Below, piece by piece: positions 7,958 through 16,821 of a stretch of 49,998 nucleotides of DNA. The stretch is from Chitinimonas sp. BJB300 (GTDB lineage: Bacteria; Pseudomonadota; Gammaproteobacteria; Burkholderiales; Chitinimonadaceae). The stretch spans positions 1 to 49,998 of the forward strand of contig NZ_PDZH01000015.1 in the NCBI RefSeq assembly GCF_002735695.1, read 5' to 3'. How positions within the stretch are numbered: the stretch's first letter is position 1; each line of letters begins with the position of its first letter. Under the pieces are notes generated by a model. That model searched no databases, had not been told where the DNA came from, and was given only the letters and a program-made list of their open reading frames with translations. Both the position numbers and the translations under genes were made by a program.

Positions 7958-9916
7958 TCATGCTGCCTGCCTAATTACAGGCTCCATCTGTGCATTAAGC
8001 GCCTCATACGAGCCTTTGAGTCGCGCCTCAAGCTCAGTTAATTGCTGTCGAATACCCGTATCAATTTCATTTAGCTCTTCGATCCGGTCTTCCAGCGTGT
8101 CAGTCGCTTTATGAATACGTTTTACACTCTCCAAACGCCTACGCAGTTGCATTTGATGCTCTCTTACCTGCGTTTCCATTGGCGCCATTACTGCTTTCAG
8201 CCAGTTCTCTACATCACGATTAGCTACTTCATAGACATAAACGACACGACTGGCGATCGTTTCAAAGAATTTCTTGGTTAAAGTACTTTGTGTCGTCGTT
8301 AGAATTGCGCCAAAAGTATTGAAATGCTCATGGAAACTCTTTTCTAACCGAGCAATTTCTTTGTGGTATTTCAAAGTAGAAAAGGGAGGTGGACTTACCG
8401 CACCCAAGCCATGTTCTTCGCTGAATTTCTTATACATGCCCGCCATCATGGCCTGAATTTCAGCCACTTGTTCAGCCGACTTACTGATATTACCGTTAAC
8501 ATCCTTGAAGAATTTCTGCATGGCACTGGTAAGCCCGGAAGAGAAACTCGACGCCTCCATTTCTGTGCGCGCGCGCGTAATACGGTTCTTTAAGCCATCC
8601 ATTCCTAGATAACCAAATAACACATTCGTTTGCTGAGAAAACACGCTACGCAAAGCCTGGAAACGCTGCATACCGCGCTCGAAATGCACCTTCTCTTCGC
8701 CGATCTTGTCCAGCATATGCTCGATCACATCGCGATTCTTGCCGCGCAGGGCCGTCAACTCATCAAGCTGTTCTTTCACACCTTCTCGACGGGTACTCAA
8801 GATACCCCTAGTCGCAAGAACGAGGTCTTCGACCTCTGTGTGCGTGTTATCGCGCACAATTTCCTGCTTGAAGGGAATCAAGTCTTCCGATAGGGCCCGC
8901 TCCAGATCAGCTAAGCGGGCGCGGGCAAGCAGCGGCTGATCATCACCAATTTTGGCGACCAAACCCTTTTGTGCAGATACTGGAAATACCTGGCTACGGC
9001 GAATTCCCAATAAATCGGCGCTGGTCTGTGCCTGCTTTTCTATTTCCGCATCAATCTGCGCAGTGGTCTTGAGGGTATCCCATAAACCATCAATTTTATT
9101 CAGCACAACCAATCGACCACGCTGACCACTTTGCGCACGGCCAATGTGATTACGCCAGACATCGATATCCGTTTTGGTTACACCTGTATCCGCCGCCAAA
9201 ATGAACAATATTGCGTGGGCATTCGGCAAGAGATTAAGTGTCAGCTCTGGTTCGGTACCAATCGCATTTAGGCCAGGAGTATCAAGAATGACCAAGCCTT
9301 GCTTCAATAAAGGGTGCGGGAAATTAATTATCGCATGACGCCAGCACGGAATATCTATCTCGCCGTTTTGGACGGAGATTTGATGATCCGCATCCTCCGG
9401 ATCAAACAGACCCAATCTCGTGGCCTCGGCAACCGTTACTCGCTTTTGCATACCAACCTGTTGGAATGCATCCAGCATGGCATCACCCGACTCCACGTCG
9501 AGCGCCACCGTAGTCCACTCTTCCGGATAGCGCTTGTATTCGGACGTTGTTGTATCGCTCGCTCGCGTTTCAATCGGCAACAGCTGGATGCAATTAGGTC
9601 GACCAGCATCGTATTGCAATTCCGTCGGGCACATTGTGGTACGCCCGGCGGAAGAAGGAAGTAGTCTTTGCTTATATTCAGCAAAGAATATGGCATTGAT
9701 CAGTTCGGATTTACCACGGGAGAATTCCGCCACAAATGCAATATTGAGCTTGTCATCACGCAGCTTGTCGAGCAGATGCTGGATTCGCATATTAGTTTGC
9801 GCATCGTTCAGATCTTGCTCCGACAACCAGCGTTGTAAATCACCAATACGCTGAATGAGGTTGCCACGCCATTCGCTGTAAGCTTCGAAATTGGCAACCA
9901 GATTGTCTTGTGGCAT
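7958..9916 (-). CDS. Bacterial dynamin-like GTPase
   Basis: 652 aa from the ATG at 9916, which has AGAGGGGGT upstream; a longer frame to 10015 lacks this support. The GTPase domain is complete: P-loop FSRGKSELINAI near residue 67, switch-2 DTPGLNAIG near 223 and LNKIDGLWD near 280 for base recognition. The rest is rich in long charged helices (about 370-650) ending in a coiled coil, as in membrane-remodelling dynamin-like proteins. These are thought to act on the inner membrane in fission or stress repair; the role here is inferred. Many bacterial dynamins come in adjacent pairs, but only one is seen here. It lies 165 bp downstream of mutM on the same strand. Confidence 0.88.
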   Translation of the reverse strand: MPQDNLVANFEAYSEWRGNLIQRIGDLQRWLSEQDLNDAQTNMRIQHLLDKLRDDKLNIAFVAEFSRGKSELINAIFFAEYKQRLLPSSAGRTTMCPTELQYDAGRPNCIQLLPIETRASDTTTSEYKRYPEEWTTVALDVESGDAMLDAFQQVGMQKRVTVAEATRLGLFDPEDADHQISVQNGEIDIPCWRHAIINFPHPLLKQGLVILDTPGLNAIGTEPELTLNLLPNAHAILFILAADTGVTKTDIDVWRNHIGRAQSGQRGRLVVLNKIDGLWDTLKTTAQIDAEIEKQAQTSADLLGIRRSQVFPVSAQKGLVAKIGDDQPLLARARLADLERALSEDLIPFKQEIVRDNTHTEVEDLVLATRGILSTRREGVKEQLDELTALRGKNRDVIEHMLDKIGEEKVHFERGMQRFQALRSVFSQQTNVLFGYLGMDGLKNRITRARTEMEASSFSSGLTSAMQKFFKDVNGNISKSAEQVAEIQAMMAGMYKKFSEEHGLGAVSPPPFSTLKYHKEIARLEKSFHEHFNTFGAILTTTQSTLTKKFFETIASRVVYVYEVANRDVENWLKAVMAPMETQVREHQMQLRRRLESVKRIHKATDTLEDRIEELNEIDTGIRQQLTELEARLKGSYEALNAQMEPVIRQAA

Positions 9917-10081
9917 TTGTAAACCCCCTCTTGGCGGCGACCAACTTAATGGTTTTGTGCACGCTCTACGATTAAAACCCGTTGTCATTAAATAACGCCA
10001 TGCCCGGTGATGCAAGCACGGCTATCCGCTGCAGATTACCGCCCTTCAGGTCTAAAGCGATATTGCGGATAAAGGCATCGA

Positions 10082-10909
10082 TTAACCGGGCTGACAGCGA
10101 GCACACCACCAAGTGGAACGCTGACCCAACCGGGTTTGACGAATTTCCGTACCACAACGCAAACAAGGCTGCCCAGCACGGCCATAAACAAAATAACTCT
10201 GCTGAAAATATCCCGGCTTGCCATCACTATCGACAAAATCCTGCAACGTGCTACCACCTGCTGCAATTGCCTCTAGTAAAGTCGTCCGAATCACCCCCGC
10301 CAAACGCTCACATTCCAACAACGTCAATTCACCCGCTGGTCGGTTCGGCGCAATCCCGCTTCGAAACAATGCTTCATTAGCATAGATATTCCCTACGCCG
10401 ACTACAATTTGACTATCCATCAGTGTTAATTTAATCGCTGAACGTTTACCCCGTAATGCGGTAAAAAGATAAATCGCAGTAAATTCCGAGCCAAGGGGTT
10501 CAGGCCCCAGTCGATGGAGTAATGGGTGAGAAAACAGTTCCCCCGGCTGCCAAAGCACAGCGCCAAAACGACGCGGGTCGCGATATCGCAATGCGCGACG
10601 TTCCGAATGATTGGAAAATACCAAATCCAAATGGTCATGTTTTTCCGCTGGTAAGTCCGCCGAAACAACGCGCAGACTACCCGACATACCAAGGTGTAAA
10701 ATCAAGTGTCCATGTTCAATATCAAATAAAAGATATTTTGCCCTGCGTAGAACCTGAACAACTCGACGACCGGCCACAATGTCAGAGAGATCAGGTGGAA
10801 CCGGCCATCGTAAAGATGAATTACGTACAAGCGCTTTCTGCAGGGTGTGCCCCACAATGGCTGCTTCTATGCCACGTCGGGTTGTTTCGACTTCCGGCAG
10901 CTCGGGCAT
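10082..10909 (-). CDS. mutM: Formamidopyrimidine-DNA glycosylase
   Basis: Base-excision repair enzyme that removes 8-oxoguanine and formamidopyrimidines and cleaves the abasic site. At 275 aa it matches the family. Pro2 (nucleophile) and Glu3 are in MPELPEVETTRRG, the Lys of the RRAKYLLFD segment corresponds to Lys57, GVGNIYANEALF is the helix-two-turn-helix, and the C-terminal zinc finger has CLRCGTEI and WCARCQ. The MPELPEVE motif fixes the start. It is divergent from the TPR lipoprotein gene, with 79 bp between starts. Confidence 0.97.
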   Translation of the reverse strand: MPELPEVETTRRGIEAAIVGHTLQKALVRNSSLRWPVPPDLSDIVAGRRVVQVLRRAKYLLFDIEHGHLILHLGMSGSLRVVSADLPAEKHDHLDLVFSNHSERRALRYRDPRRFGAVLWQPGELFSHPLLHRLGPEPLGSEFTAIYLFTALRGKRSAIKLTLMDSQIVVGVGNIYANEALFRSGIAPNRPAGELTLLECERLAGVIRTTLLEAIAAGGSTLQDFVDSDGKPGYFQQSYFVYGRAGQPCLRCGTEIRQTRLGQRSTWWCARCQPG

Positions 10910-10988
10910 GGTTTATGACTTGAGGAATGAAGGCGACCGACTATACCATGGCCGAAAATGCCGCTTCGGCGGCCAAGGATAACTTGCT

Positions 10989-12770
10989 ATGCCTCACTAT
11001 TCCGCCAAGACCTCCAGCCTGCTCCTAACAGCAGCCTTGCTTACCGGCTGCGCCAGTACAACGGGTATAGGGCCCGCCAAAGACCAAGCGTCATCCGCAA
11101 ACCCAACCAGCAGCAAAACCGATATCGAATCGGACCCTAGTGAGGCGAATTCAACCGAGGATGAGGCCAACTACCCCAAGCAAGTCCTTAGCAAAGAGCT
11201 GTTGTTCGGCTTTCTATTGGCTGACGTTGCCGCCCAACGGGGCGACAAACCACTGGCCGCCAATACATGGCTGGAACTGGCGCGCCTCACCAAAGACCCT
11301 CGCGCAGCGCGCAGAGCGCTGGAGCTAGCCTACTCTGCCGGCAAATTGGATAATGCGCTGGTTGCCGCCCAGCTATGGCGCCAGTTGGAGCCGCAAAAGC
11401 TCCCACCCCGGCAAATGTTGCTCAATCTGCAGGCGCGCAGCGGTCGCCTACAAGATGCAGAAGCCGAGCTTAGCCAATGGCTGATCGACCGCCCGATGGA
11501 TGCCCCGGGTATTTTCCTTCAGACACATACACTTTGGCCTGCGCAAGCCGACAAGCAAGCCGTTTTGCAACTCACGCAACGACTGACCAAACCTTATCCG
11601 CAATTGCCAGAAGCAGCGATGGCAAATGCCCTCGCCGCCAACAATGCCGGCGAAATAGAGATGGCACTTGCAGCAGCGGATCAAGCGGTACAACTGCGGC
11701 CAGATTGGGAAACAGCCATCCTGTACCGCGCAGCGGTTACTGAGACCAAGTCACCTGAAGACGCCATCACCTATTTACGGGCCGCCAGCCTAAGACTGCC
11801 AAAATCGCGCGACATAAAATCCGGCTTAGCCAGGGAACTCGCCGAAGGCAAGCATTACGATAAAGCCCGCCAAGCCTACGCAGAATTGAGTACCGCCTAT
11901 CCAAATGAAGTTGAATTCCCCATCGGCGAAGCATTGGCCGCCATCCAGATGCGCAACTATGCCTCGGCAGAAGCCGCCCTCAACCGTGCCTTAAAACTAG
12001 GTGTTCGCAAACCCGACGCTTTGCGCTATTACCTCGGCATTGTGGCGGAAGAGCAATTCAAACTAACAACCGCGCGTGACCACTATGCCCTGGTGGGCGA
12101 TGGCGAACTCGGCATACAGGCCGCTACGCGACTGGCCCGTATCGAGGCAAAACTTGGCAACAAGGCCGGTGCTTTGGCTGCATTACATCGCTTACCCAAT
12201 GACAGTGAAGACGACCAGATCGCACGCTTGCAGCTTGAAGGCCAGCTGTGGCGGGAATTAAAGGACCTTACTCAGGCACGCACCACGCTGGATAAGGGGC
12301 TTCAGACTTTCCCAGATAACACCGACTTTTTGTATGACCGCTCTCTTATACTTGAGCAGCTCGGTGAATTAGACGCAGCAGAGCGCGACCTACGCCGATA
12401 TCTCAGCCTGAAACCAGATAACCCGCTTGGTCTCAATGCATTGGGTTATACACTGGCCAATCGCACTCAGCGTTTCGACGAAGCAGAGTCGTTACTCCGC
12501 CAAGCACTGGCCAAAGAACCCGACAACCCTGTCATCCTGGACAGTATGGGCTGGCTGGAACTGCGGCGCGGCAATATAGAACAAGCTGTTGGATGGTTAA
12601 AACAAGCCTATCAAGGCCTGCCAGACCCAGAGATAGCAGCACATTATGGCGAAGCGTTATGGCGCCATGGGCAACATGGTGAAGCGCGCAAAATCTGGGC
12701 TGAAGGCAGCAAACTAGACCCTTCACACGAGGTGCTATTGGAAACCATACAGCGGCTTAATGCCAAATAA
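10989..12770 (+). CDS. TPR-repeat lipoprotein
   Basis: 593 aa. The N-terminus MPHYSAKTSSLLLTAALLTG precedes a lipobox Cys (LLTGC, Cys21), so it should be a lipoprotein, probably at the outer membrane. Tetratricopeptide-like helical pairs fill residues ~65-590 and are clearest toward the C-terminus (NPLGLNALGYTLANRTQRFD, then NPVILDSMGWLELRRGNIEQ). TPR arrays bind proteins; the partner is unknown. It is followed at 17 bp by lolB, which inserts lipoproteins in the outer membrane, and this pairing with lolB is common in betaproteobacteria. Confidence 0.85.
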   Translation: MPHYSAKTSSLLLTAALLTGCASTTGIGPAKDQASSANPTSSKTDIESDPSEANSTEDEANYPKQVLSKELLFGFLLADVAAQRGDKPLAANTWLELARLTKDPRAARRALELAYSAGKLDNALVAAQLWRQLEPQKLPPRQMLLNLQARSGRLQDAEAELSQWLIDRPMDAPGIFLQTHTLWPAQADKQAVLQLTQRLTKPYPQLPEAAMANALAANNAGEIEMALAAADQAVQLRPDWETAILYRAAVTETKSPEDAITYLRAASLRLPKSRDIKSGLARELAEGKHYDKARQAYAELSTAYPNEVEFPIGEALAAIQMRNYASAEAALNRALKLGVRKPDALRYYLGIVAEEQFKLTTARDHYALVGDGELGIQAATRLARIEAKLGNKAGALAALHRLPNDSEDDQIARLQLEGQLWRELKDLTQARTTLDKGLQTFPDNTDFLYDRSLILEQLGELDAAERDLRRYLSLKPDNPLGLNALGYTLANRTQRFDEAESLLRQALAKEPDNPVILDSMGWLELRRGNIEQAVGWLKQAYQGLPDPEIAAHYGEALWRHGQHGEARKIWAEGSKLDPSHEVLLETIQRLNAK

Positions 12771-12786
12771 GCCCGGGTATCTCCGC

Positions 12787-13344
12787 ATGTTTTTCCAACG
12801 CACTATAGCTGCCATCGCGGCGCTGTTTCTTATGTCGGCCTGCGCCAGTTACAAACCTGCGCCCGCTGCACCATCCTCACTACCCAGCCAATACAGCGTG
12901 AGCGGCAGGGTTGCTGTCAATGCAGCTGGCAAAGGCTATAACGCGCGCTTCAATTGGGCGCACCAAGATCAGCAAGACCGGGTTGATATCAGCAACCCCT
13001 TGGGCCAAGTAGTTGCCAGATTGGAAATGGCTCCCGAAGGTGCGCGCTTCTTCGATACGGATGGCCAGCTCCATGTAGCCGACGATATCGAGTCCTTAAG
13101 CGAGCGCGAACTAGGCTGGCGATTACCGGCAGCAGGCCTTCGCTACTGGTTACTAGGGTTGGCAGACCCTACTCATGCTGCCAGTTGGCAAGAAGAAGGA
13201 GGGGCTCGCATCCTGTTACAGGATGGCTGGCGAATTCAATACCCTGTGGTCACCAATGCCGGCGCACCCGACAAGCTATCCCTTAAACGTAATGACCTCG
13301 AAGTACGTATAGCACTCTACGATTGGCAACTCGCACCCCAATGA
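12787..13344 (+). CDS. lolB: Outer-membrane lipoprotein receptor LolB
   Basis: Accepts lipoproteins from periplasmic LolA and inserts them into the outer membrane. The chosen ATG at 12787 gives a compact signal MFFQRTIAAIAALFLMSA with lipobox Cys19; an in-frame ATG at 12760 overlaps the upstream gene and is possible. The mature protein has YSVSGRVAVN, YNARFNWAHQ, NPLGQVVARL and LRYWLLGL, all typical of LolB, and 185 aa is near the usual length. Its stop overlaps ispE as ATGA. Confidence 0.93.
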   Translation: MFFQRTIAAIAALFLMSACASYKPAPAAPSSLPSQYSVSGRVAVNAAGKGYNARFNWAHQDQQDRVDISNPLGQVVARLEMAPEGARFFDTDGQLHVADDIESLSERELGWRLPAAGLRYWLLGLADPTHAASWQEEGGARILLQDGWRIQYPVVTNAGAPDKLSLKRNDLEVRIALYDWQLAPQ

Positions 13345-14180
13345 CGGTTTTTCATTCCTTTCCAGCACCTGCCAAACTCAATCTTTTTCTGCATGTGACC
13401 GGCCGTCGACCTGATGGCTACCACTTGCTACAAACCGTCTTTCGCTTAATCGACTTTGGCGACACAATAGAAATCGCGGATGATGATAACGGCAAGATCA
13501 CACACGAAAACCCATTACCGGGCGTGCCGGCAGAAACTGATCTGATGGTGCGCGCTGCTCGCCTATTGCAGGAACATACCGGCAGTACCCGCGGCTGCCG
13601 CCTCCGTATCACGAAACGCCTCCCCATGGGAGGGGGGCTTGGCGGCGGCAGTTCCGATGCCGCTACCGTCCTCATGGCGCTTAACCATCGTTGGCGACTA
13701 GGTTTAAATCGCGCAGCACTACAAGCATTGGGGCTTCGCTTGGGGGCAGACGTCCCTCTTTTCATCTTTGGGCGTGATGCCTTTGCCGAGGGCATTGGCG
13801 AGGCACTAAAAGAGATTTCCCTTCCACAACAATGGTATGTCGTGCTGACCCCGCCGGTATCCATACCTACCATCGAAATATTTTCAGACCCGTGCTTGAC
13901 ACGCAACACCCCGCCCATAATAATGGCGGCCTTTCCGAACAACAGGGTCAGAAACGACCTCGAAGCAGTTGTGAGGAAACGGTATCCGATAGTTGAAAAA
14001 TACTTGAATTGGTTAAGCCAGTTTGGTAACTCAGCGATGACAGGATCCGGCGCTTGTGTGTTTTCTGCTTTTGATACACATGATGAAGCAATGCGTGTTT
14101 TGTCTCTCTTGCCACCCACGATGCAAGGGTTTAGCGCGCAAAGCATTAAGCAGCATCCTTTGTTTAATTTGGCGGATTGA
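13341..14180 (+). CDS. ispE: 4-diphosphocytidyl-2-C-methyl-D-erythritol kinase
   Basis: GHMP kinase that phosphorylates CDP-ME in the non-mevalonate isoprenoid pathway. 279 aa. It begins with FPAPAKLNLFLHVTGRRPDG, carries the ATP-binding glycine loop PMGGGLGGGSSDAA near 100-113, and ends with the GSGACVF motif. ATG at 13341 overlaps the lolB stop by four bases; a TTG at 13323 is less likely. The lolB/ispE/tRNA-Gln/prs order is a familiar one in proteobacteria. Confidence 0.97.
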   Translation: MTVFHSFPAPAKLNLFLHVTGRRPDGYHLLQTVFRLIDFGDTIEIADDDNGKITHENPLPGVPAETDLMVRAARLLQEHTGSTRGCRLRITKRLPMGGGLGGGSSDAATVLMALNHRWRLGLNRAALQALGLRLGADVPLFIFGRDAFAEGIGEALKEISLPQQWYVVLTPPVSIPTIEIFSDPCLTRNTPPIIMAAFPNNRVRNDLEAVVRKRYPIVEKYLNWLSQFGNSAMTGSGACVFSAFDTHDEAMRVLSLLPPTMQGFSAQSIKQHPLFNLAD

Positions 14181-14207
14181 TTTTTTGGATCAGTTCGGCG
14201 GATTCGT

Positions 14208-14282
14208 AGGGGAGTCGCCAAGTGGTAAGGCATCGGATTTTGATTCCGACATTCGTAGGTTCGATCCCTACCTCCCCTGCCA
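14208..14282 (+). tRNA. tRNA-Gln (anticodon UUG)
   Basis: The cloverleaf folds fully: acceptor AGGGGAG/CTCCCCT, D arm GTCGCCAAGTGGTAAGGC, anticodon stem CGGAT..ATTCCG around TTG, and T arm GTAGG-TTCGATC-CCTAC. Discriminator G and an encoded CCA follow. The sequence closely resembles E. coli tRNA-Gln. It lies between ispE and prs, as in many relatives. Confidence 0.97.
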
Positions 14283-14345
14283 GTCATTATGTAGTAAACG
14301 TAATCGGCCCATGCTGATATACGCAGCTAACACAAAAAAGAAACC

Positions 14346-14383
14346 AGAAAGCGTGTAATAACGATTACACGCTTTCTCTTTTT
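14346..14383 (+). terminator. 14-bp perfect hairpin between tRNA-Gln and prs
   Basis: AGAAAGCGTGTAAT (14346-14359) and its exact complement (14364-14377) enclose an AACG loop and are followed by CTTTTT. It is an ideal intrinsic terminator for the tRNA, but it ends 14 bases before the prs ATG, immediately upstream of its AGGGATCAGG ribosome-binding region. It may therefore also control prs. Confidence 0.85.
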
Positions 14384-14396
14384 CAGGGATCAGGAC

Positions 14397-15347
14397 ATGG
14401 CCTACGAAAGTTTGATGGTCTTTACCGGCAATGCCAACCCACAGTTGGCCGATGCTGTCGCTAAGCACCTCGATATCACCGTAGGCCGTGCCACGGTCGG
14501 CCGTTTCAGCGATGGCGAAGCGACTGTGGAGCTGCTGGAAAATGTACGCGGTCGCGATGTTTTCGTGTTGCAATCCACTTGCGCGCCCACAAATGACAAT
14601 TTGATGGAAGTGCTGCTGATGGTTGACGCGCTAAAGCGTGCCTCTGCCGGCCGCATTACTGCTGCGATGCCCTATTTCGGCTATGCACGCCAAGATCGCC
14701 GCCCGCGCTCCGCGCGCGTCCCCATCTCAGCCAAGGTGGTGGCCAATATGTTGCAAGCTGCCGGGGTTGATCGTTTATTGACGGTCGATCTACATGCAGA
14801 TCAGATTCAGGGCTTTTTCGATATTCCGGTGGATAACATCTATGCCACCCCGGTTTTACTCGATGATGTTCGCACCAAAAATTACGAAGACCTGATGGTA
14901 GTCTCGCCTGACGTTGGCGGCGTATTACGGGCGCGCGCCATGGCTAAACAACTGAATACCGAGTTGGCCATTATCGATAAGCGTCGTCCAAAAGCCAATG
15001 TGTCTGAAGTAATGCATATTATCGGCGACGTTGAAGGCCGTACCTGTCTGATCATGGACGATATGGTCGATACCGCAAATACGCTGTGTAAAGCGGCGGA
15101 AGCACTAAAGCAGCATGGGGCCAAGCGTGTATTGGCTTACTCTACCCACCCGGTACTGTCTGGCCTGGCGGTAGAACGTATTGCGCAATCAGAACTTGAT
15201 GAATTGGTAATTACCGATACCGTCCCGCTAAGTGACGCTGCAAAGAAATCCGACCGCATCCGTGTAGTCAGTTTAGCGCCCCTGCTGGCGGAAACACTAA
15301 GGCGGATCAATAACGAAGAGTCTGTTTCGACACTATTCGTTGACTAG
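14397..15347 (+). CDS. prs: Ribose-phosphate pyrophosphokinase
   Basis: Makes PRPP from ribose 5-phosphate and ATP for nucleotide, histidine and tryptophan synthesis. 316 aa, the usual class I length. Visible motifs are the flexible-loop segment [32 protein letters not shown] (metal binding), [17 protein letters not shown] and the PRPP loop [12 protein letters not shown]. The ATG gives the standard N-terminus. It is followed by rplY after a weak hairpin, so they may be co-transcribed in part. Confidence 0.98.
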   Translation: MAYESLMVFTGNANPQLADAVAKHLDITVGRATVGRFSDGEATVELLENVRGRDVFVLQSTCAPTNDNLMEVLLMVDALKRASAGRITAAMPYFGYARQDRRPRSARVPISAKVVANMLQAAGVDRLLTVDLHADQIQGFFDIPVDNIYATPVLLDDVRTKNYEDLMVVSPDVGGVLRARAMAKQLNTELAIIDKRRPKANVSEVMHIIGDVEGRTCLIMDDMVDTANTLCKAAEALKQHGAKRVLAYSTHPVLSGLAVERIAQSELDELVITDTVPLSDAAKKSDRIRVVSLAPLLAETLRRINNEESVSTLFVD

Positions 15348-15354
15348 AATTTCG

Positions 15355-15378
15355 ACGGCCAACCCTAGGGTTGGCCGT
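15355..15378 (+). terminator. Hairpin between prs and rplY
   Basis: ACGGCCAACC and GGTTGGCCGT form a perfect 10-bp stem with a CTAG loop. Only TTTAT follows, so it may be a weak terminator or an mRNA-stabilising hairpin. Confidence 0.5.
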
Positions 15379-15437
15379 TTATCCAAGCATCGCCTGGTCG
15401 CGGGTGGTGTTTTTTCTTGTAGTTCAGGAGTTATGTT

Positions 15438-16037
15438 ATGACTATCGAAGTTATCGCCACAGGCCGTACGCAACAGGGCACCGGAGCGAGCCGCCGCCTG
15501 CGTAACGCTGGCAAGGTTCCAGGCATTGTTTACGGTGCAGATCAAACACCGGTCGCCATTGAGCTGGATCACAACAATCTGTATTACGCTATGCAAAATG
15601 AAGTGTTCCATGCTTCGGTGCTGAGCTTGGTTATCGACGGCAAAGCCGAACCAGTGCTGATTCGTGATGCCCAGTACCACCCATGGAAGCAAATCATCAT
15701 GCACGTAGACTTCCAACGTGTCGATGCCAACAAGACTATCCACACCAAGGTCCCATTCCACTTCATCAATGCCGAAAATGCACCTGGCGTGAAAGCTAGC
15801 GGCGGCATCGTGTCTCACGTGTTGAACGAAGTTGAAGTTTCCTGCTTGCCAAGCAAGCTGCCTGAGTTCATCGAAGTAGACCTGATCGATTTGCAAGCCG
15901 GTCACTCGATTCACTTGGCCGATATCAAACTGCCGGAAGGTGTTGAGTTGGTTGCTCTGAAGCATGGCGACAACGGTACCGTGGCTACCATCCTGGCTAT
16001 TCGCGGTGGCGCTACCGAAGAAACTCCTGCTGCTTAA
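15438..16037 (+). CDS. rplY: 50S ribosomal protein L25/Ctc
   Basis: Binds 5S rRNA in the large subunit. At 199 aa this is the long form, with an N-terminal L25 domain (about 1-95, including RRLRNAGKVPGIVYG and HPWKQIIMHVDFQRV) and a C-terminal Ctc/TL5 beta domain (about 100-185). In several bacteria the long form is a stress-related protein. It lies between prs and pth as in many relatives. Confidence 0.97.
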   Translation: MTIEVIATGRTQQGTGASRRLRNAGKVPGIVYGADQTPVAIELDHNNLYYAMQNEVFHASVLSLVIDGKAEPVLIRDAQYHPWKQIIMHVDFQRVDANKTIHTKVPFHFINAENAPGVKASGGIVSHVLNEVEVSCLPSKLPEFIEVDLIDLQAGHSIHLADIKLPEGVELVALKHGDNGTVATILAIRGGATEETPAA

Positions 16038-16056
16038 TCAAATTAGCGCGCTTCGG

Positions 16057-16098
16057 CAAAACGGCTCGTCGCCTTTGGGTTGGCGGGCCGTTTTTCTA
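16057..16098 (+). terminator. Terminator after rplY
   Basis: AACGGCTCGTCGCC and GGCGGGCCGTT can form an imperfect stem, ending in TTTTTC. It lies in the 79-bp rplY-pth gap. Confidence 0.55.
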
Positions 16099-16116
16099 TC
16101 TGTTTTGGACTGATTG

Positions 16117-16728
16117 ATGAGTACAACCACACAGCCTATAAGACTGATCGTCGGCTTAGGTAATCCTGGGGCTGAATATGCCGCTACCCGGCACAATGCT
16201 GGTTTTTGGTGGGTAGAAGCCTTGGCGCGCGAGTTAGGGGTGTCACTACGCCTGGAAAGCAAGTTCCTGGGATTGGCGGGTCGCAGCCGCGACGACATCT
16301 GGCTTTTGGAACCGACTACCTATATGAATCGCTCTGGTCAATCTGTGGCAGCGCTGGCCCGCTTCTATAAGATTCAGCCCGAATCCGTCCTGGTTGTACA
16401 TGACGAATTAGACCTGCTGCCCGGCGAAGCCAAGCTCAAGCAAGGTGGCAGCCATGCCGGCCACAATGGTCTGAAGGATATACAGGCGCTACTCGGCACC
16501 CCTAATTTTTGGCGCTTGAGGCTCGGCATCGGCCATCCGCGTACGCTGAACCTAAACCAGTCAGTGGTGGATTTCGTACTGCAAAAACCCCGTCAAAACG
16601 AACAACCCGATATCGATGCCGCTATCGAACGTAGCCTGAAAGCTTGGCCCCTGCTGGCAGCCGGTGAGTTTCCCCGCGCCACAATGGTAGTCAATACCAA
16701 GCCCAAGGCTGCAAAGCCCGCGGAATAG
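16117..16728 (+). CDS. pth: Peptidyl-tRNA hydrolase
   Basis: Releases tRNA from peptidyl-tRNA that drops off the ribosome; essential in most bacteria. 203 aa. Family residues are visible: [19 protein letters not shown] contains the catalytic His, [10 protein letters not shown] contains the conserved Asn, and HDELDLLPG and [13 protein letters not shown] follow. I prefer the ATG at 16117 over the TTG one codon earlier. A ~20-residue C-terminal tail is rich in Lys, Pro and Ala. Confidence 0.97.
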   Translation: MSTTTQPIRLIVGLGNPGAEYAATRHNAGFWWVEALARELGVSLRLESKFLGLAGRSRDDIWLLEPTTYMNRSGQSVAALARFYKIQPESVLVVHDELDLLPGEAKLKQGGSHAGHNGLKDIQALLGTPNFWRLRLGIGHPRTLNLNQSVVDFVLQKPRQNEQPDIDAAIERSLKAWPLLAAGEFPRATMVVNTKPKAAKPAE

Positions 16729-16821
16729 CAGCGATTTCACCAATGCTACGCCTCACCCTTGATAACTGACGCCTAACCGCGCCCCGATTTAGAATTACGC
16801 TTTCTCTGATAGGAATCCTCC

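Noticed and set aside
9982-10380. 132-aa plus-strand ORF opposite mutM
   Set aside because: It is the opposite-strand shadow of the well-supported mutM gene.
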